NCBI GenBank assembly: GCA_049115575.1
Contig: JAGDZU010000001.1
Location: forward strand, 682,001-746,000
Direction: 5' to 3'
Length of the DNA stretch: 64,000 bases
From: JAHEKB01 sp049115575
Lineage (GTDB): Bacteria > Bacteroidota > Bacteroidia > NS11-12g > UBA9320
The notes beneath the pieces are model-generated. The model saw only the letters and a list, made by a program, of their open reading frames with translations, did no database searches and had not been told where the DNA came from. Of this stretch, positions 61,187-64,000 are shown piece after piece. Positions within the stretch are counted from its first letter, which is position 1. Each line of letters starts with the position of its first letter. Made by a program: the position numbers and the translations under genes.

Positions 61187-62359
61187 CTACCTCACCATAA
61201 TTCGTTTTCTGCTCAACAAATCACCTTTTGCATTTCGCAGTATGATAAAATAGGTGCCTGGCTCAAAGTTGGTAGTGTGTAGCTGCATTGAAGACCTTGC
61301 TTCTTCACCGTGAAACTTATTTCCTCTTATGTCATAAATTTCAACAATAGCCTCTGATTTTAAATCCGTAAAACTCAGATTGAGTACGTGGTCAACTGGA
61401 TTAGGGTATGCAAAGGTCAATATATCATCATCCTCCTTGTCTTCAGGATCTGTTGCGTGGTAGGAACAAGCCATTCGCCTTTCCATAAAGTTAACATCCT
61501 CTATAGCTAGGGTTCTTATATGAGACCCAGTAACCATATTAACCTCCTCAATTTGTCTAGTAAAACTCTGAACTGATTGAAAATAGTAACGTTGATTCTT
61601 TACATCAATTGCCGACAATGCATTTAAAGACAAGCCATCCAAATTGCTTATAATATTCGATGAACTAATGGTTTTTAACTTGCCTGTGAAAGGGTTAAAA
61701 CTGACTAATTTATTAATCTTATTTCCATGGTCAAAATAGAGTCCATAGAGTTTGTTGTCTACCGGGTTTAACTCCATACACTTAAGTATTCCCCCAATGT
61801 TATGACGAGTTTTCACTTTGCCTGTGTTTATATCTACAACAACAAGCCCATCTATATCTTGAAAATAGTACTCCTCTCTTGCAGGATTTAAAGCCACTGA
61901 ACCATCTAGTAGAATATGGTCTGCAACTGGAGTTCTGGTAATCAATTGAAAGAAGCCAGTTTGGGCATCTACCTTTGCCAATCGAAACTTTTTATCAGCC
62001 AAACGGGTAAGAAAATATATGGAAGAATCAAGGCAGTTGTATGCCATGAAACTCATGTCTGAGATATGCCAATTATACTTTGTATTGCCGGTATTTAAAT
62101 CTACTCCAATCAATTGACCATATCCAGAAAAAAACATCACGTCTTGTTTGGTGTCAATGGTTGAAGCACCATTGAGTACAATAGTTGAAGCAACCTTGGT
62201 TTTAGACAATTGTTGATCCTGCTGAGTAAAAAGATTCAATTCATGAAAATAAAAATCATATCCAGTACCACTTCTAGATAGAAAGAACAAAGAAGAATCA
62301 GTTGAAGCGTATATGTTGAGACTTAATAGAAGAAAGCAGAAGGCGTAAAAAGTTTTCAT
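61187..62359 (-). CDS. beta-propeller-like T9SS cargo protein
   Basis: A 390-residue secreted protein. The signal peptide ends near IYAS. Residues about 25-310 have seven or so repeats of the form YYFQDIDGLVVVDINTGKVK, looking like a beta-propeller. The type A sorting tail starts FAYPNPVDHVLNLSF and ends in a typical basic SRKRIMVR. Function unknown; a surface-bound or released propeller is likely. TATCTTTA (62382-62389, minus), one mismatch from the -7 consensus, lies upstream. Confidence 0.8.
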   Translation of the reverse strand: MKTFYAFCFLLLSLNIYASTDSSLFFLSRSGTGYDFYFHELNLFTQQDQQLSKTKVASTIVLNGASTIDTKQDVMFFSGYGQLIGVDLNTGNTKYNWHISDMSFMAYNCLDSSIYFLTRLADKKFRLAKVDAQTGFFQLITRTPVADHILLDGSVALNPAREEYYFQDIDGLVVVDINTGKVKTRHNIGGILKCMELNPVDNKLYGLYFDHGNKINKLVSFNPFTGKLKTISSSNIISNLDGLSLNALSAIDVKNQRYYFQSVQSFTRQIEEVNMVTGSHIRTLAIEDVNFMERRMACSYHATDPEDKEDDDILTFAYPNPVDHVLNLSFTDLKSEAIVEIYDIRGNKFHGEEARSSMQLHTTNFEPGTYFIILRNAKGDLLSRKRIMVR

Positions 62360-62516
62360 ACAATAATGGGTTGATTGCTTATAAAGATACGGATATAATA
62401 TGGAACAAAGTAGAGCTAAACGTCAACTGAATGTATAATTGTGTATTTGTACAAACGCTATGATTTATCCTTGACCTTACCATTTATGCCGCATTTCATG
62501 TGTATGGTTTATATAG

Positions 62517-64000
62517 CTATTGCTCATTCAATAATCTAATTTTTAATGATTTGTACCTCTGCTTACCTGATGACAATTGGACTAAATAAACTCCTGAACT
62601 AAGCCCATTCAGATCTATTTTAGATTCATGATTGCTCAACTCTTTTCTCAGAACAACCCTGCCAAACATGTCTATGATTTCAATATAAACATTGCCCTCA
62701 TTTAGTTGGTGAGGACCATTAGGTTTAATATGAAGCCATCCAGTAGTGGGGTTTGGGTAATAAATAAAGTGGTTTAATGGAGGCGAATTAACCGCCAATA
62801 CAGACTTTGTAACTAAGGTGTTTATTACCTCATTGGTATGAATCGCTGGATTATAATCAAAGTAGATGGAGGCTCTATTCTTAATTACTGTGCCAACAGG
62901 TAGATCTTTGTTTGTTGAAATTTTGAATTTCGCAAACCCTTGGCTCCCCAATAGGTCTGTAGTACTGTCTGGCAATAGGATGTTCTCAAACACAAAATGA
63001 ATGTACCTGCCATCATCGTAAAGAAGTTGCATAGGGTGACTGGCATCTATAATTTCCAAGGTGGATATGTCTAGATTTTGATCTAGGGTGTCTTTGAGAA
63101 CTACTTTAAACGCAGTGTCGTTCCCCGTATTTTGAAAATGAATGGTATAAATAAATTCATTGGTTTCTTTAGCTAATACAGCTCCTTGAATTGCATCCAA
63201 ATCCGCACCTTTAGGAAATACTACTTTCTCGTTGGGATCATATGCCCCTGTAATTTCAATTTCTGCGGTATCCTTATTGTTAGTGGTATCCACATCAATT
63301 CCTATGAAGTTTCCAGACGTAGTTGTTAGAATTTTTTCTCCCAATAAGTCAACATTCGCTGGAACCTTGTATCTAATAATCGCCTTTTTAAATTCAAAAC
63401 TTTTTAATTCACCAAAATCCCAGCTCAATTCCCTTCCATTTTTGTTCATATTGGCGTTGTTGCTCTGATAAATTTGATTATCATCTAGAGTTGTGATTAG
63501 CTTACCAGATATAGATACCGTACCCACATTTTTAACTAAAACTTGAACCCATGCATCAAAACCTACTCGGGCTCTTCCTGCTGTAATAGACACCTCCAAA
63601 TCTTTGTATGGTGCAATTGCTGAAATAGGGAAATTCACATCGCCAGCTTGTCCAAATCCAATCATCGAGCTAGCCACAGATATTTCTACTTCTGGAGACA
63701 CGCAAGAAGATTCAAAATATTTTGGAGAATTGTAAGACACAGTATAATTACCTACTGGTAAAAACGCTCTCCAATTGCCCTGAACATCGCCAACGGCGTA
63801 CTCTTCTTCGTCTATTAGAATTTTTGGATAGGGTACGCCTATTTCATTGTCTTTCGCACAGTCTCTATTGTCGTCTACAAATACTTGACCACTCACAGAA
63901 GAACAGGTATTCAAATCGCACAATACACCAAGCCCTTCAATAGCCGTTCCGCAGGAAGATCTTGGAAGAGATACAATTAATCTACCGCGATAAGCAGTTA
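62517..64000 (-). CDS. T9SS cargo protein with SdrD-like and DUF7619-type domains, 5'-truncated
   Basis: The reading frame stays open to the window edge, so the gene starts beyond 64000; at least 494 residues lie inside. First comes a SdrD-B-like domain (CSSVSGQVFVDDNRDCAKD, like NGNVYRDASFNC in the LRR protein). Then a DUF7619-type region has AYDPNEKVVFPKG and IHFQNTGNDTAFKVVLKDTL. The tail is the type A sorting domain YYPNPTTGWLHIKPNG, then SSGVYLVQLSSGKQ. It shares its C-terminal half with the LRR protein at 56225 and is probably its paralogue. Confidence 0.85.
   Translation of the reverse strand, partial: TAYRGRLIVSLPRSSCGTAIEGLGVLCDLNTCSSVSGQVFVDDNRDCAKDNEIGVPYPKILIDEEEYAVGDVQGNWRAFLPVGNYTVSYNSPKYFESSCVSPEVEISVASSMIGFGQAGDVNFPISAIAPYKDLEVSITAGRARVGFDAWVQVLVKNVGTVSISGKLITTLDDNQIYQSNNANMNKNGRELSWDFGELKSFEFKKAIIRYKVPANVDLLGEKILTTTSGNFIGIDVDTTNNKDTAEIEITGAYDPNEKVVFPKGADLDAIQGAVLAKETNEFIYTIHFQNTGNDTAFKVVLKDTLDQNLDISTLEIIDASHPMQLLYDDGRYIHFVFENILLPDSTTDLLGSQGFAKFKISTNKDLPVGTVIKNRASIYFDYNPAIHTNEVINTLVTKSVLAVNSPPLNHFIYYPNPTTGWLHIKPNGPHQLNEGNVYIEIIDMFGRVVLRKELSNHESKIDLNGLSSGVYLVQLSSGKQRYKSLKIRLLNEQ

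Overview
This window looks like a low-GC Bacteroidota chromosome, most like the aquatic Flavobacteriales/Cryomorphaceae-type lineages. The reasons are the many TAnnTTTG -7 promoter boxes close to start codons, type IX secretion (T9SS) type A and type B C-terminal sorting domains, an ECF sigma/FecR/TonB receptor cluster, DUF4249 lipoproteins, a Bacteroidota-style GlmM and many lipoproteins. TTG and GTG starts are frequent. No phage, plasmid, CRISPR or classic transposase gene was seen. Family names come from reading the sequence, not from searches.

Layout. 1-5.2 kb: two alpha/beta hydrolases, then a minus-strand pntAA-pntAB-pntB-rsmE operon. 5.3-7.8 kb: two tandem PPK2 polyphosphate kinases and a sulfotransferase. 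7.8-11 kb: a T9SS-exported SGNH protein and dnaK. 11.4-18 kb: a divergent lipoprotein/coiled-coil pair, then panB, a DinB-like protein, a K+ channel, a YwqK/MORN-like lipoprotein and a saccharopine-dehydrogenase-type enzyme. 17.9-23.1 kb: a minus-strand cell-surface signalling operon of ECF sigma factor, a tiny FecR-N-terminus-like ORF, FecR, TonB receptor and DUF4249 lipoprotein. 23.2-27.5 kb: tRNA-Cys, a DinB/DUF4260/methyltransferase operon, an MbnH-like diheme peroxidase with its MbnP-like partner, and a TlpA thioredoxin. 27.45-28.01 kb: a small element with imperfect inverted ends around a four-helix-bundle gene, wedged between tlpA and glmM.

29.8-36.1 kb: rnpB, an NtrC-type regulator, a Sua5-type tRNA modification enzyme, a tRNA cluster (Ser, Arg, a broken Pro, Pro), two lipoproteins and a SulP transporter. 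36.2-40.6 kb: a large double AAA+ protein, a glycosyltransferase and rsmG. 40.6-48.3 kb (minus): two lipoproteins, a giant PKD-like T9SS type B adhesin, the GDP-heptose genes hddC-gmhB (fused) and hddA, and a thioredoxin-like lipoprotein. 48.4-64 kb: tRNA-Met/Ile2 followed by a surface-protein-rich accessory region with a MORN-like protein, a 991-aa T9SS protein with recent 153-bp tandem repeats, a prohibitin-like lipoprotein, a YopM/IpaH-style LRR T9SS protein, a CX4CH cytochrome-like lipoprotein, a WYL regulator with DUF4345, and two more T9SS cargo proteins, the last cut by the window edge.

The most interesting items are the four-helix-bundle element, the stand-alone 48-aa anti-sigma-like ORF, the MbnP/MbnH pair with two Crp/Fnr-like palindromes upstream, the tRNA-Pro pseudogene with palindromic replacements in its helices, and the AAA+ protein with a duplicated N-terminal beta domain.
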